Shown here one piece after another: positions 1-10,299 of a stretch of DNA of 20,332 nucleotides; the stretch's first letter is position 1; each line of letters starts with the position of its first letter. The notes beneath the pieces were generated by a model. That model searched no databases, was not told the origin of the DNA, and saw only the letters and a list, made by a program, of their open reading frames with translations. This DNA is from Hypsibius dujardini. Its lineage: Eukaryota > Tardigrada > Eutardigrada > Parachela > Hypsibiidae. The stretch lies in NCBI GenBank assembly GCA_001579985.1, contig LRSR01014720.1, positions 1 through 20,332 of the forward strand, in the 5' to 3' direction. The translations under genes and the position numbers were made by a program.

Positions 1-3000
1 GACGAAAAGGACTTGATCAGCAGAATCCTCGACAGCAAGGAACGGGTGACAGTTTCCTCAACCCATCCCTCTTCAACACTACCAAAGAACGCCGTGCTAA
101 CTGATAGTTTTTTGCTCAAATCATCGCGCCCGGAGAGTGGCGATGAAAGAAGGAGTCTGCCTACTACCTCTCTCATTGAGGAGACTACTCAAACGACCAC
201 GCCTGTTGACGCCCTCATAGATCCGGTAGTAGCTCCCGTCTTCAATCAATCACCTACCCAAGGGTTCGCTCCAGTTGCCACCGTGGTCGACACTAGTACG
301 ACCACGCCCATTCAAGCTCCCTACGCAACAACAACAGTGCCATCACGCCAGGCAAAACGCGGCCAAACTGGAAGGCCAAATTTCTTCTACCTTGGAGAAG
401 AACAGAACGAACCAGATTTCGATTCGGCACCCTTTCCCAGTGTGGAGGAAACCCAATCCGACCATAATGATATTTTAGCCACCACGACACCAGATCCGTT
501 AGCCAGTTTTTACGGTGGCATAGGTACTAGTACGATCCAGAGGCCTTTATACATATTATGATTTCAATCATAGTGTTTCAAATAAGACAAAAAAAGAATT
601 AGTTAATTAGTATGAAAGCGGTAATTATTTATATGTATCTATTCGTGCAATTGTAATTAAATTTTTATGAAAATATAAACTTGAATTTCATTTTCAATTG
701 CGGCCGATTGTTTTGTTAGTTATGTTTGCCCGTTTTAAGAAATAATGGAGAAATGCTATTGCTAAATTATTATTCTCAAACCATTTCTACCGTTAAATTT
801 ATAGCTATTTAATACACATCAATTAAAAAGATGTTTGTGAGTGAGAAGTATTTCTGGAGAGAATGGTGTTCAACACAAAATTAAAATTACCTCCAAAGGC
901 TTACTAATGTTATAATATGGATATGGATATAATGTTGATTATTTTAGACCTTGATAGGAGACCAGACCGTTAACTAAATTGATATAATGTTCTAAAATTG
1001 CTTTTGACGAAAAGTGTTATCTTCCAATTGTTAGGTACCGGATCGAACAGCCGAACGGAAGGTCGGATGACTACCGGACGATCCATCGTCATCCAGCCGG
1101 AATTCGGCGCCACGCTCAACTGGACGAACCCGAGCAGCCGAGTCCCCTACCCGTTCGTCAGTTCTTCCATTCCACCCAACGCCTATCGCGTCACTGTCCC
1201 CAACCGTGACTTGATCTCCGGCCGTTTTCCTGCTCAGGACGTGCCAAATCTCAACCGCGTCAATAATATTAAAAGTCAGTTTCCTGCGCCAACAAAAACC
1301 CCGAACGAGGGCTATGAATCGGCAGTCCGACGGCAGGGAGGAGTCTTCAACGCCCCAAATCCCGTTCAGGCTTTGACACCGGATTTTTCCGGGAGAGGAA
1401 CGCGACCTCCGATGGGTGTGGCACCTTTTAACGAGCGGCGGTACCCTGGACCGCCACAAGGAGATCGTCGGACGGGATCTTCGGATCCAACGGAGAATCA
1501 CGATTTTTCGGGGATGCCTCCACCGTTTCAAGCGAGACCTGGGCCGCAAGATAATTTCCAGGAAGCACTCTTGGACGGAGGAATCAAGCTGGAGACCTGT
1601 AGTATTGGGGATGACTCAACTTGTACCGAGTCTTTTAACGAAATCTGCAGGGTTGACGAGGACGGAGCGGCCACTTGTCTGTGCAGACTGGGAAGTGCAC
1701 GACTCCGAATTCGTGAACAATGTAGAGGTACCTCACGCGGAGATGAAGGTCTCAAATACCTTGAGGAAATTTGACTGGCTTTTGTTTGCAGCTGTTTTGA
1801 GCTACTTTATGTATATTCGGTTGAATCGCCTGCAAGATCATGAACTCCGTTACGGACCACAATTTGCCGGTCGTAGGACCCGACAGTATCTTTCACTAGA
1901 GCGACAAGTCCTTCTTGGCGTAAGTCACTACTCCCAAGTAATATTTCAAAAAGGCTTTCATTTGCTAACATGATTATAGACAATTCAAGTTTAAGCTAGT
2001 TGTGAACGAAACCTTAAATTTCCTCCATAAAGCAACAACTGCTCTAGAGACTTCCATGGAAAAATCCCAAGGAAAAACATCATCTCTGTGAAAGAACAAT
2101 TGCGTACTATATATTATAAAAATAATGTGTATTTGATATTTACGTAATAATTACTTATAAATTGTTTCATGAAAGTCTATAAGATCCTACTTTGTTATTT
2201 AGGTGGATTCGTTAATGCGTGCAACTGGCTTCGTCAACGAGTACGCCGGAAGCAAACTCAACACTTTCGCGTCCATCTCCGAAGACGGTCTCTTGGCCAA
2301 CGTGACGCTGAACCTCTTTAAAAGCTCCACTACGACAGCCGATCCGAGCAACCTCCCGACGGTCCTTCAACAAACCGCAACCGAACAGCTTCGCCTCTCC
2401 CAACGACGTCTTGGCGAAAGCAGTCTCTACGTCGGGAGTCTTTTGACGGCCATTCCCGGCGTCCAAGACATCAACGAATGTCTCACACCTGATCTTAACG
2501 ATTGTCCCGCCAATGCCTCGACATGTTCCAATAACATTGGATCTTTTTCTTGTACCTGTCGCCCGGGATATGGAGATCGCCACGCGAGCGACCCCTTGAG
2601 GATGGGCCGATCTTGTGAGACGTGTGAAGAGTCATATTGCAATCAACATGGAATTTGCTTGCTTGATTCCAAGGGGCAGAAAGTGTGTCAATGCAATGGC
2701 TGGTACATTGGAACGACCTGCCAGACTGATGGGCAAGTGGTGGCTGTCGCCTGTGGTTCCTCCGCGATTGCTGTCATTTTGATTGCTATCACTCTCGTAT
2801 TCCTGCTGCGGTGGAGGTATGAGATACTTGTATTTTCAATTATTACTACTAGTACTTGATTTCTTTGCAAAATCAGCTAAGTAAATATATTATTTATTAA
2901 CGCTGCAATGTAATCAACAACCGCGCTTTTTCCTTTATCAATTTATTCTGAGACATTAACAGCTCGATCAATTAGAATTAATATAATAAATGCCTTCAGC

Positions 3001-3677
3001 TTTTATTTTGATTAATTTGAAATAACGACAATCCTTTAATGTTTTTACCTATATTGGAAATATTGAATAGACTACACTACAAATCAATAAATCAATAGAA
3101 GTTCAGTTTATCAAGAAGATATTGTATTTTAGCCGTAGCAGTGCATCGTCGCGGGGTGATCCGAGTTCGACACTGGGTCGGTCGGAAATCAGCGCAAACA
3201 CGTTCACCTATGTAAAGAACAGTCCGCCACTGACCACACTTTCCCAAGCTTCTCTAGAGAACAAGGTCCGGATGGCCTATCTCGTTCATCCCTCACTACT
3301 CACTGCCAGTCAGGTAATAATTCCGCGTCTTCATATAAATACTCGTTATATTTACAATATTGTTTGTATTTCAGAGAGCTTCCCATCATCACCACCACGG
3401 AGGCAGCGACCAGCTCCTGGACAGTAAGTGACCTTTTCCTCAAAGCTTAGCAAGTTACATGGTTCAACGTGGTCACGGTGCCCATGTATGTGTAGGTAAC
3501 TTTTACGAAGTTCGGCCACCCCCTGGACGATTAGGGCCCAGTCAGGCGCTCATTGCCGCCGAAATGATGAATCTCTATCGGCAGCAGCGTTCCGGTTCAC
3601 AAGACCATCTGACCAATGACCTGAGCAGTTTAGATGAGCAAGGTGCTAATCAACGCTCGCCCATGAGTTCATCTTAA
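1..3677 (+). CDS. SEA/EGF-domain type I membrane protein, 3' part (5' end outside window)
   Basis: Seven exons join in frame: 1-523, 1035-1727, 1792-1919, 2203-2816, 3133-3313, 3375-3423 and 3496-3677, all GT-AG with matching phases (1,1,0,2,0,1), giving about 789 residues in the window. The first exon is a Thr/Ser/Pro-rich, mucin-like stretch. Exon 2 is Pro/Arg-rich and ends in a six-cysteine EGF-like module (about 1590-1727). Exons 3 and 4 form a SEA-like domain (starting SYFMYIRLNRLQ), followed by a calcium-binding-type EGF opening with DINEC (about 2467-2620), another six-cysteine EGF (about 2617-2730), a membrane span (about 2737-2811) and a cytoplasmic tail with a His5 run and Ser-rich end. 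I do not see a clear G-S autoproteolysis site in the SEA domain. The likely role is a cell-surface or matrix-facing glycoprotein; the exact orthologue is not recognised. Two introns exceed 300 nt (524-1034 and 2817-3132); both are AT-rich and I see nothing else in them. Confidence 0.85.
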
Positions 3678-4306
3678 AAAGACCACGTCAATTTGGCCTT
3701 GCCTTTTCAGCTTGGTTTAGCTTCAATTTTTCTTGTACCTCTCTGTGATAAAACTAAATTTTTATGAACCCTTTTGTGAGCTACTACGATAGAAATGTCA
3801 GATGCGTTTGGGGTCTACATAGTTGAAAGGGAACCTAGCGTACCTAGTACCTAACTCAAAACTTTGGGCTCCTGAAAATATTTCTAGACCACCTTGAAAT
3901 GACTAGTGCTCATTGTATGTTTTACAGTAGCAACTTTGACAGACGTCCATTTATTGGACTTTAGCATGCAGTCCCCACCAATCAGACATCGAGCGACAAT
4001 CTCGGATTCAAATTGAAGGTTACTTGGTTGCACGCAAAGTTTTTTATTAGGCTATACCTACTTTTCTTTCGATGCATAAAAATGAAGGATAGCGCATTAA
4101 CAGGAGTCATCAATCATCGGCATGGAGCAAATATGTCATTGAAAAAGAACTTTAACCACGTATAAAGCATATGTACAACCAGCATCGATACCGAACAAAT
4201 AAATCATCATGAAAATTAGACAAACTATAAAACTGACAGAACAGCAACCTCGAAGTTTCAGCCATATCTCCCATGGGTATGTACAATAATTTCAATGTGT
4301 GGGACC
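3678..4306. other. Convergent 3' regions between the SEA/EGF gene and the light-chain gene
   Basis: The stretch holds the presumed 3' UTRs of two convergent genes. I see no convincing coding exon. Open frames on the minus strand from 4152 upward run past the end of the light-chain gene and are not conserved-looking. A minus-strand AATAAA lies at 4043-4048. Confidence 0.6.
4043..4048 (-). terminator. Candidate poly(A) signal of the myosin light chain gene
   Basis: TTTATT on the plus strand is AATAAA on the minus strand, about 260 nt past the light-chain stop codon at 4307-4309. This is a plausible 3'-end signal by position and sequence only. Confidence 0.4.
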
Positions 4307-5037
4307 TCACAAATTGCTGGTGATATTCCGAATAAAATCTACAAATAGTCAAGACTTTCAATTTCAAGGCCACAAGGAACGCTACTGCACATACGCTCAT
4401 AGTTAACCATGCCCTGGCCATCCTCCATACCGGCCACTAGTTGCTCGAATTCCTCATCGCTTAAGCGATCCCCTGCAAATTTCAACATTTACTTAAATAA
4501 ATATACGCGCTTGTTAAGAGACAACAGACAAACCAAGGGTTGTTAAGAGGTGGCGCATTTGTGAAGAGTGAATCGTTCCTTGCTGGTCTTTGTCAAAGTG
4601 ACGGAAACCTAGACAAAATATTCCATCCCACACTTTTCAGTCTCTCATTTTAATTAAACATCAGCTTTATTTGACGCTTAACAATATTACCTTCTAGAAA
4701 GTCTTCAGACCGATAAGTGCTTTTGATCTTGCTGACTTCATTCAAAATAGGCACAAATGTTTCGAAGTTGATTCGATCATCTGTAAAAATATTGGACCAA
4801 TTATTGGCTAAACTACGGTACGTAGGGATAAAAGGATATGTTGGAATTGAAACGATAGGCAAAAATATTTAACGAACCTGGCTTGTTGGCAAATCCAAAT
4901 TTGCGCACTTGATCTTCTGTTGGGTTCTGTCCGAGTGCTCGTAAAACCTCTCCAATTTGCCGAGCAAAAATCTTTCCATCCCCCCTGGTGTCGAATAGAG
5001 AGAAGGCTTCTTGTAATTCCCATTGCTGCAGTTCCAT
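4307..5037 (-). CDS. Mlc-c: Essential (alkali) myosin light chain, non-muscle/Mlc-c type
   Basis: Five minus-strand exons splice in frame: 5037-4878, 4780-4691, 4608-4534, 4472-4395 and 4338-4307, all phase 1, giving 144 residues, close to the usual 147-150 of the family. The N-terminal EF-hand lobe shows [16 protein letters not shown] and [10 protein letters not shown], a strong essential-light-chain signature. Later blocks [28 protein letters not shown] and GMVNYEHFIRNI match the C-lobe. The last exon is only 32 nt and ends NITSNL. The product would bind the first IQ motif of a myosin heavy chain lever arm as a structural calmodulin-like subunit. DTRGDG resembles a canonical calcium loop, but this family often does not bind calcium. 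The start ATG at 5037 lies a few residues closer to the first helix than usual, so a short upstream coding exon cannot be excluded. Confidence 0.93.
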
Positions 5038-5585
5038 AGTATATCTTTATCATGTACCAGCAAATGCTTGTGAGAAAATTTCACAGACAAATATTACCAG
5101 ACCCGATTTGTTCTTAACAAAAATGAAACTCAAGAAGAATTGCAAGCACTAAGAGCCTAGTTACTAACACGATCCTCTGCAGGTGTGTTGTGTATCGTAC
5201 TCATCGCTTATCTTTATTGCTCGAGGTTACGATGAGAAGCTCGCAGTGTTTGCTTCTCGCTCTCGGTTCAAAATATTTCTCTCACAGACAAGCCACGTAG
5301 GTCAGCCTTATCCATACAATACCGAATATTTGAGAGACAAAAAAGTGGAAGGTGCACTTGTGTTGGTCTCTAATTATTGATGATGCTCGAATGAAGGCCA
5401 GTTGCAGAAAATGTCGTGTTGCGTTCTACCTGTCAGTTGATAGTAGCAATCTCAAGTTGGCTAAGGGATTTACGGTATATCATGAAACTACAACTGATCA
5501 CTACCACTTTTCATCAGATGTGCAATTGCTAACAGGCACTGAAAATTAATATTTCTTTCTAACAGATATTTATATCGTTTTTTGG
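5038..5585. other. Intergenic: 5' flank of light chain and 3' flank of threonine aldolase
   Basis: Both neighbours lie on the minus strand, so this holds the light-chain promoter/5' UTR and the aldolase 3' UTR. Short plus-strand open frames (5183-5549) have no recognisable protein features. No clear TATA element or repeat was found. Confidence 0.5.
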
Positions 5586-6962
5586 TTAATTCTTTAGCTC
5601 ATCTGCGTAATAACTGATTTTGGAGATGGCCATTTGCACGTCTGCATCCGTCAAGTTGTTACAGATAACCGCACGTGCCGCATTCTTTCCAACTGGAAAG
5701 AGTCGCACCACTACTAATGTCTGCCCCAGGTCCCTCTCTTCAGCGTCCGTCACGGAGCCAACCCGTTTGCAGAATACTTCTGCGGTCACATGGTCAGTCG
5801 GGAATTCTATCCGAACCATGTTTGAATGAGTGGCGGTTACATCCGCCGTGAAGAAGGGCGACTGGAGAGCAGCAATTGATCGGGCAAAGTGATGAGCTCG
5901 GCGATGGTCTTCCTCCAACCGGTCCACCATTTCCTCGAGAGCCACCAAACCAGCAGCGGCCAAATGTCCTGCCTGTCGCATTCCTCCGCCTAAAGCCTTT
6001 CGCACACGACGTGCCTCTGCGACGAAGCTTGTAGTACCCACGATGACTGAGCCCACCGGAGCACAAAGACCTTTCGAAAGACAAAACGTCACAGAATCCA
6101 CGTTTTGGACGAGGCGAGAAACGGGAACTTTAAGGGCGATAGCAGCGTTGAAGATGCGTGCGCCGTCCATATGAATTGCTGGTATTCCATTTGCACGGGC
6201 AAACGCCGTAACCTAAAATTATAGGACTCATGACAGGTATGATCACAAAGACATCTACACAGACACCTAGGCAGGCAGACAGAAAGGCAGACAGACAAAC
6301 AGACAGACACGCAGACACACAGACACACAGACACACAGACAAATAAAAATACCTTGTCCAGATAGGCCAGCGGGAGCACCTTGCCTCCACAACCATTATG
6401 GGTGTTTTCCAAACACAGCACTTTGGTTCTCGGGAAGTGTATGTCATCCGTTCGAATTGAAGTGACTATATCTTCCAGCAAGAAGGTACCATCCGCCAAA
6501 GTTGGAATGGCTTTGACGTGAACGCCCCCAAACTGGGAAATGCCTCCTTGTTCATACTTGAAGATATGGCATTTATCTCCGACAATGGCTTCCGATCCGC
6601 GTTCCCTGCAGTGGACCAGGACGGAGATAAGATTCCCCATTGTTCCCGATGATACTAAAAGAGCGCTTTCCTTCCCGAACAGCTCGGCTGCCCTTTTCTG
6701 TAGAGCATTGACGGTTGGGTCCTCCTGCAGCAGAAAGTGAAAATGCATTATGGGCCTGTGTCTGTGTGTCTGTCTGTCCCATAATTCTAATATGTCGGGT
6801 TTAGACCGATGGTCTTACCTGGAAGACATCGTCGCCCACAACTGCTTCCGCCATGGCGTGCCGCATTTTTTCCGTAGGCAATGAGAAAGTGTCTGAACGC
6901 ATGTCGATCACCCGTGCGTTGCGCTCGACCTTCGGCGAATCCTGACACTCATTAGCATACAT
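5586..6962 (-). CDS. THA1: L-threonine aldolase (PLP-dependent, low-specificity type)
   Basis: Three minus-strand exons, 6962-6819, 6724-6353 and 6212-5586, join in phase 0 to give 380 residues, within the family range. The enzyme cleaves L-threonine/L-allo-threonine to glycine and acetaldehyde using pyridoxal phosphate. Visible active-site elements are [13 protein letters not shown] and VVGDDVFQ in exon 1, the phosphate-binding SSGTMGN (about residues 73-79), the ring-stacking His of [10 protein letters not shown] (about 101), the Asp of HMDGARIF (about 188) that contacts the PLP nitrogen, and the Schiff-base Lys in [12 protein letters not shown] (about 219). All look intact, so an active enzyme is likely. 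The first exon is short (48 codons). The start at 6962 follows an in-frame open stretch back to a good acceptor near 6985, so an extra 5' exon, possibly adding a targeting sequence, is possible. Confidence 0.95.
6258..6341. repeat. CAGA/CACAGA microsatellite in threonine aldolase intron 2
   Basis: Degenerate runs of CAGACAGA and CAGACACA on the plus strand fill most of the 140-nt intron 6213-6352. In the pre-mRNA this reads as a UGUC/UCUG-rich tract. Confidence 0.9.
6755..6780. repeat. TGTC/TGTG microsatellite in threonine aldolase intron 1
   Basis: This short TGTCTGTG-type tract lies in the 94-nt intron 6725-6818. It is the reverse complement of the repeat in the next intron, so the two can pair across exon 2. 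Confidence 0.85.
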
Positions 6963-7306
6963 GATCCAAGAATATGGTGGACCTGGACAAAAAACGTCGT
7001 CTTATCTTAGAATAGTATAAATATTTGTTAATTTTCAAAATAATGGAGGCGAAAACTTTATCAAGCTCTGCTACCTGATACAACTGGCAAGCACGGTAAA
7101 GTGTAAACGATAATATTAATGTACTCGTACCATAAGTCTCTGTCGGCAGTCAGCACACCGCACGAAGAGGCTGCACTCAAGTGAGTGCCCTACTGCCTTT
7201 GACCGACAACGAAGAAGTGTGAAGAGTATGAATTATCTCGTACCATCTGCTTGTAAATTGTGCTGCTCGTAAAACAGTACCGCTTTGCTGCCGTAACTGC
7301 AATTGG
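6963..7306. other. 5' flank of threonine aldolase
   Basis: A minus-strand acceptor-like site near 6985 suggests the tail of a 5' exon; the rest is presumed promoter/5' UTR. The interrupted palindrome ACTCAAGTGAGT occurs in 7170-7190. No other gene seen. Confidence 0.4.
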
Positions 7307-7311
7307 GCCAG

Positions 7312-7337
7312 CCAAGGGATCGCTCGACTTACAGGGA
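7312..7337 (+). repeat. Left terminal inverted repeat
   Basis: Perfect 26-nt reverse complement of 8650-8675. It is flanked on the left by GCCAG, and with that flank forms TTGG-GCCAG-CCAA. Confidence 0.75.
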
Positions 7338-7876
7338 GGTAAGCACACAATACGAGGTGGAAGTAGTGGACGGGATCACCCAGTTGCTCAGGCTTGAAGT
7401 GATTGGGAAAACAGTGTGTAATTCAACTTCACACGGTCGTATCTTACCTAATTCGTGATCTATTTCAAACAGCACGACTGAAACATTTGTCTAGAATTAA
7501 GTGAAGAATTTTATGAAGTAAAGGAAGATCTAGTTGCCTGAGTGGCAACTAAGTTTGAGGGCAAAAAAGAAAGCGCTTTACTAATGGAATCTGTCGCGTG
7601 ATTGGAGTCTCCAATTGGAGTGTTGTCCTTACGTCGCCTGGAATCCACACTGGAAACTAGATCTCCACGTGTATTCGTCATTCAATTCCATTGCATATTT
7701 GTGTAATTTGGGTAATGATAGTTGTATTTGCGCAATTGACCATTGTGTTGTTTTTTCCGTTCTTTTTCGTTTTCGTTATTTTGTGTTCCCGTACCCCGAA
7801 TCGACAATTCCATGTGGACCGAACGTACAGTTTCCTGTCAACGTTCCACGGTCCTATACCCGAAATCTTGATTGTG

Positions 7877-7916
7877 ATTGATTGATTGATTGATGGTTGG
7901 ATGGATGGATGGATTG
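7877..7916. repeat. GATT then GGAT microsatellite
   Basis: About four GATT units run into about four GGAT units, a compound tetranucleotide microsatellite inside the inverted-repeat element. Confidence 0.9.
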
Positions 7917-8649
7917 ACGCAGCTGAGAGACCTAAATTCTGACGTGTTGGTTCTTGCTCCGAACATTTTTTCCCTTTTGTGATAATACTGTCTTCTATCG
8001 CGACAAATGTAAATATAAACACCGTTCATAAATGTAGTGTACTTCGGGAGTTCATGAGACTACATATTGTAGAATCGGAGGCAGAAATGAAATGGACATG
8101 AATGAAAAATTGCAGAAAAAGTTCATCCTTCGTTTTGAGAGATTCGACGCCAGGAATTGAGATGAATTCGCGAGTAAATTGTAGGCGAAAAATGGCGACA
8201 TAAACTGCAGAGAATTTTGACGCAATTTTGATTCGGAATTTTGTTTCCAGCAGTACGAGTATACTGACTACACGCCACTGGAAATAGACAGAAAAGTGGA
8301 ACTGGGACTGCTTGTTTCCAATGGGAAGCGTCGTGGCTCCAATTGGATTCGTGGCTGTGTGTTCCAACGCCAACAAGACAGCTCTTTCCATTTCAAAACG
8401 TTGCCTTTTTCTAATTTTAAAAACTCGCGCATTACTTGGTCTAGCCACGCCTACATAGGCTCTAAAAATAACTCGAATTTTTCTCTTCATGTTTTGTCAA
8501 TTGGGTAAGGCACTCAGAGCACCCTTTGCGTAAGAAAACGAGTTCATCTCACAACTCCATTAATATGCACCGTAGAATCACATGTCAAATCGGCGAGAAA
8601 GCCCGTCCACTAAATTGATCACGTGCAAAAAAATGATCACGTGGTAACT

Positions 8650-8675
8650 TCCCTGTAAGTCGAGCGATCCCTTGG
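8650..8675 (-). repeat. Right terminal inverted repeat
   Basis: Perfect 26-nt reverse complement of 7312-7337, followed by GCCAG at 8676-8680. Just inside it, TGATCACGTG occurs twice (8616-8625, 8634-8643). Confidence 0.75.
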
Positions 8676-8680
8676 GCCAG

Positions 8681-9191
8681 CTTAATTCATGTTAATGATG
8701 TGTGTGGGCGGTACCTCTCTCAGTGGTCTCTGGCTTGCTCCCCCTGATGATCAAACCGCCTGGTCATCCCACAAAGCTGGAGTGTACATACTTCATCTCG
8801 TTAGTTTCCAATGTCTCTCCTTTTTGCCAAGTTTTGCTTCCTCCCACCCGCCTTACTTTTTTACCGTAGCCGGCCCATTCATAATGAACGGGGGTATCCG
8901 GATTGCATCCGGATCCGGTATTTCCCAACGGCAATCCAGTTTTTCTGTTCGCTCTCCTTTAAGGAGTAGCGCAGCATTAACGAGTATTATCGGCCTTGGC
9001 TTATCGATTCAGAGATTGGTGAGCAGCAATCAGCGCTCAGGAAATAAAATTACTTCTCCGACCTGAAATAGACGAACAAAGAGAAGAAGAACTGGACAGT
9101 AGAAAGGGTGCTCTTTCATTCAGTTACTGATTTTAACAAGAGTACCTGTTGGGATATTGAGAGAGAAAAAAACGTTTATTTTGCGATTCCA
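8681..9191. other. Intergenic stretch, no gene recognised
   Basis: A plus-strand open frame (8689-9066) shows no domain, signal peptide or splice-supported continuation. The only structure I see is two copies of the self-complementary octamer ATCCGGAT (8896-8903, 8907-8914) overlapping a third ATCCGG. Confidence 0.4.
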
Positions 9192-9388
9192 AACTCGTTA
9201 ATCTCCCTAGTTTTGAAGACAACCGAGAAAAGCAGCCAAGGAGCCCTTTTCTCGTTTATCTGCATCTGTCTTATGAGTGTTCCGTGTGATTTGAAGTTAG
9301 CGAAAAAGACACAGTCACAGCTGAGCCATTGGGCGTGTCCTTGTATCACCCTTGCAAGGATGTGCAGAACTAGGGAGATTAGCGAGTT
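9192..9388. mobile_element. Small MITE-like inverted-repeat unit
   Basis: Bases 9192-9215 and 9365-9388 are inverted repeats matching at 22 of 24 positions (left arm AACTCGTTAATCTCCCTAGT...). Inside lies a smaller hairpin: CGAGAAAAG and CTTTTCTCG near 9224-9255. Total length is about 197 bp with no coding capacity. No clear target-site duplication was found, so it could be a miniature transposon or just a foldback sequence. Confidence 0.45.
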
Positions 9389-9473
9389 ATCTCATTCAAC
9401 TATACGTGATTAAGAGAAAGCTTTTTATGTAATATGACCTCTGGGGCGCGACCATGCGTCGAAAGACGATGCT

Positions 9474-10299
9474 TTACAAATCCTGAAGAGTAACCATAAA
9501 CGGGATCGGATCCAAAACAGATTGAGCGTAAAATAATACTATTCTAACCTCCTGCAAATCGCGAGGGAAAAAATAGAGAGAATATAGCCCACAATCAACG
9601 GTCCCATTAAAGTAATATTGCACAATACAAGGGCGCTCAGCAAAATAAAGGGTCTAACGGAAGGTTCTGGATGGGGAGTAGTTTCATCAAATGTTGACTC
9701 TTGTACTTTTGGTTGAGATTTGCGCTGTATCACTTGTCGATTTGGTCGGAGCTGTCGTGCACTAATCAAGGGATAAGCCACCCCGTATAAATTGAACAGA
9801 CATCCCAATTAGATGGACAGGCGATAGTAGAGTGCATCCTGGATGATACTAACTATCGTGCCTGCTTGCACGTTAAAACACATCGCGACGCATGTGACGA
9901 GGGTCACTGGGTGACTGTGATAGTGGCAATAGGTCAGTGGGCTCCTCATCGTTCATAGTCGATTCGACGTTATGGGGAAATGTGAATTGGCAACGGTGGA
10001 ATGGGCGACGTAGTTGCCGTACAAGTAAGCTCTGTGAAATTTGAAGCCGACGGCAGCGAACCCGTCAACTTGAGCGATCATCTCCAAAGTTGAGCATAGA
10101 TGATGCAGATGTTGAAGGGTATCCGGAGTGAGGAATGGAGGATGAGCTGTAGGAGCATGAGTGAGTTGAGGATGATTGAAGTTGTGCGCATACCAAGAGA
10201 AATGACTGTTAGTAAGTCCCACATCGCCGGTGTTGTTGGGTCAGTGGTCCAGGTGCTGCTTCTCCAATTCAAGGCGGTATTGCGGTTCAACTTCACCAT
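9474..10299 (-). pseudogene. Decayed class A (rhodopsin-type) GPCR
   Basis: Read on the minus strand, the seven-helix plan can be followed. From 10299 a putative N-terminus leads to TM1 (SIILNSLMLLQLIL) and the loop/TM2 start SSLRIPFNICII, resembling the LRTPFN motif of invertebrate receptors. A frameshift then moves to the frame carrying TM3 (AYLYGNYVAHSTVANSHFPI) and NRL, followed by an in-frame TGA at 9955-9953 where a Trp would be expected after the DRY-equivalent. TM4 (HPVTLVTCVAMCFNV), then IIQDALYYRL, a TAA at about 9814-9812, TM5 (GCLFNLYGVAYPLISAR), loop 3 and TM6 (FILLSALVLCNITLMGPLIV) share that frame. A further shift near 9550 gives TM7 with QSVLDPIPFMVTLQDL and a stop at 9476-9474. 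Two stops and at least two frameshifts make a working receptor unlikely. The ligand class is not identifiable. Confidence 0.7.

Larger units (their letters stand above)
7307..8680. mobile_element. Putative non-autonomous DNA transposon with 26-bp terminal inverted repeats
   Basis: Bases 7312-7337 (starting CCAAGGGATCGCTCGACTTA) are the exact reverse complement of 8650-8675, a perfect 26-bp match 1.3 kb apart. Directly outside both ends is the same 5-mer GCCAG (7307-7311 and 8676-8680), consistent with a target-site duplication. Further in, similarity continues weakly: GTGGACGGG on the left (near 7366-7374) mirrors CCCGTCCAC on the right (8601-8609). The interior holds a GATT/GGAT microsatellite and an unrecognised minus-strand open frame (8490-8026, 154 codons) without transposase motifs. 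I cannot assign a superfamily; the 5-bp duplication and CCAAGGG ends match none I can name with confidence. It may instead be a decayed autonomous copy. Confidence 0.65.

Noticed and set aside
4152-4421. 89-codon minus-strand frame with hydrophobic content at the end of the light-chain gene
   Set aside because: It is read-through of the last light-chain intron in other frames; the 32-nt exon gives a conserved C-terminus.
8026-8490. 154-codon minus-strand open frame inside the inverted-repeat element
   Set aside because: It shows no transposase, DDE-like spacing or other domain, and no splice-supported extension; likely a chance open frame.
8689-9066. 125-codon plus-strand open frame
   Set aside because: No signal peptide, domain or repeat structure, and no neighbouring exon joins it in frame.
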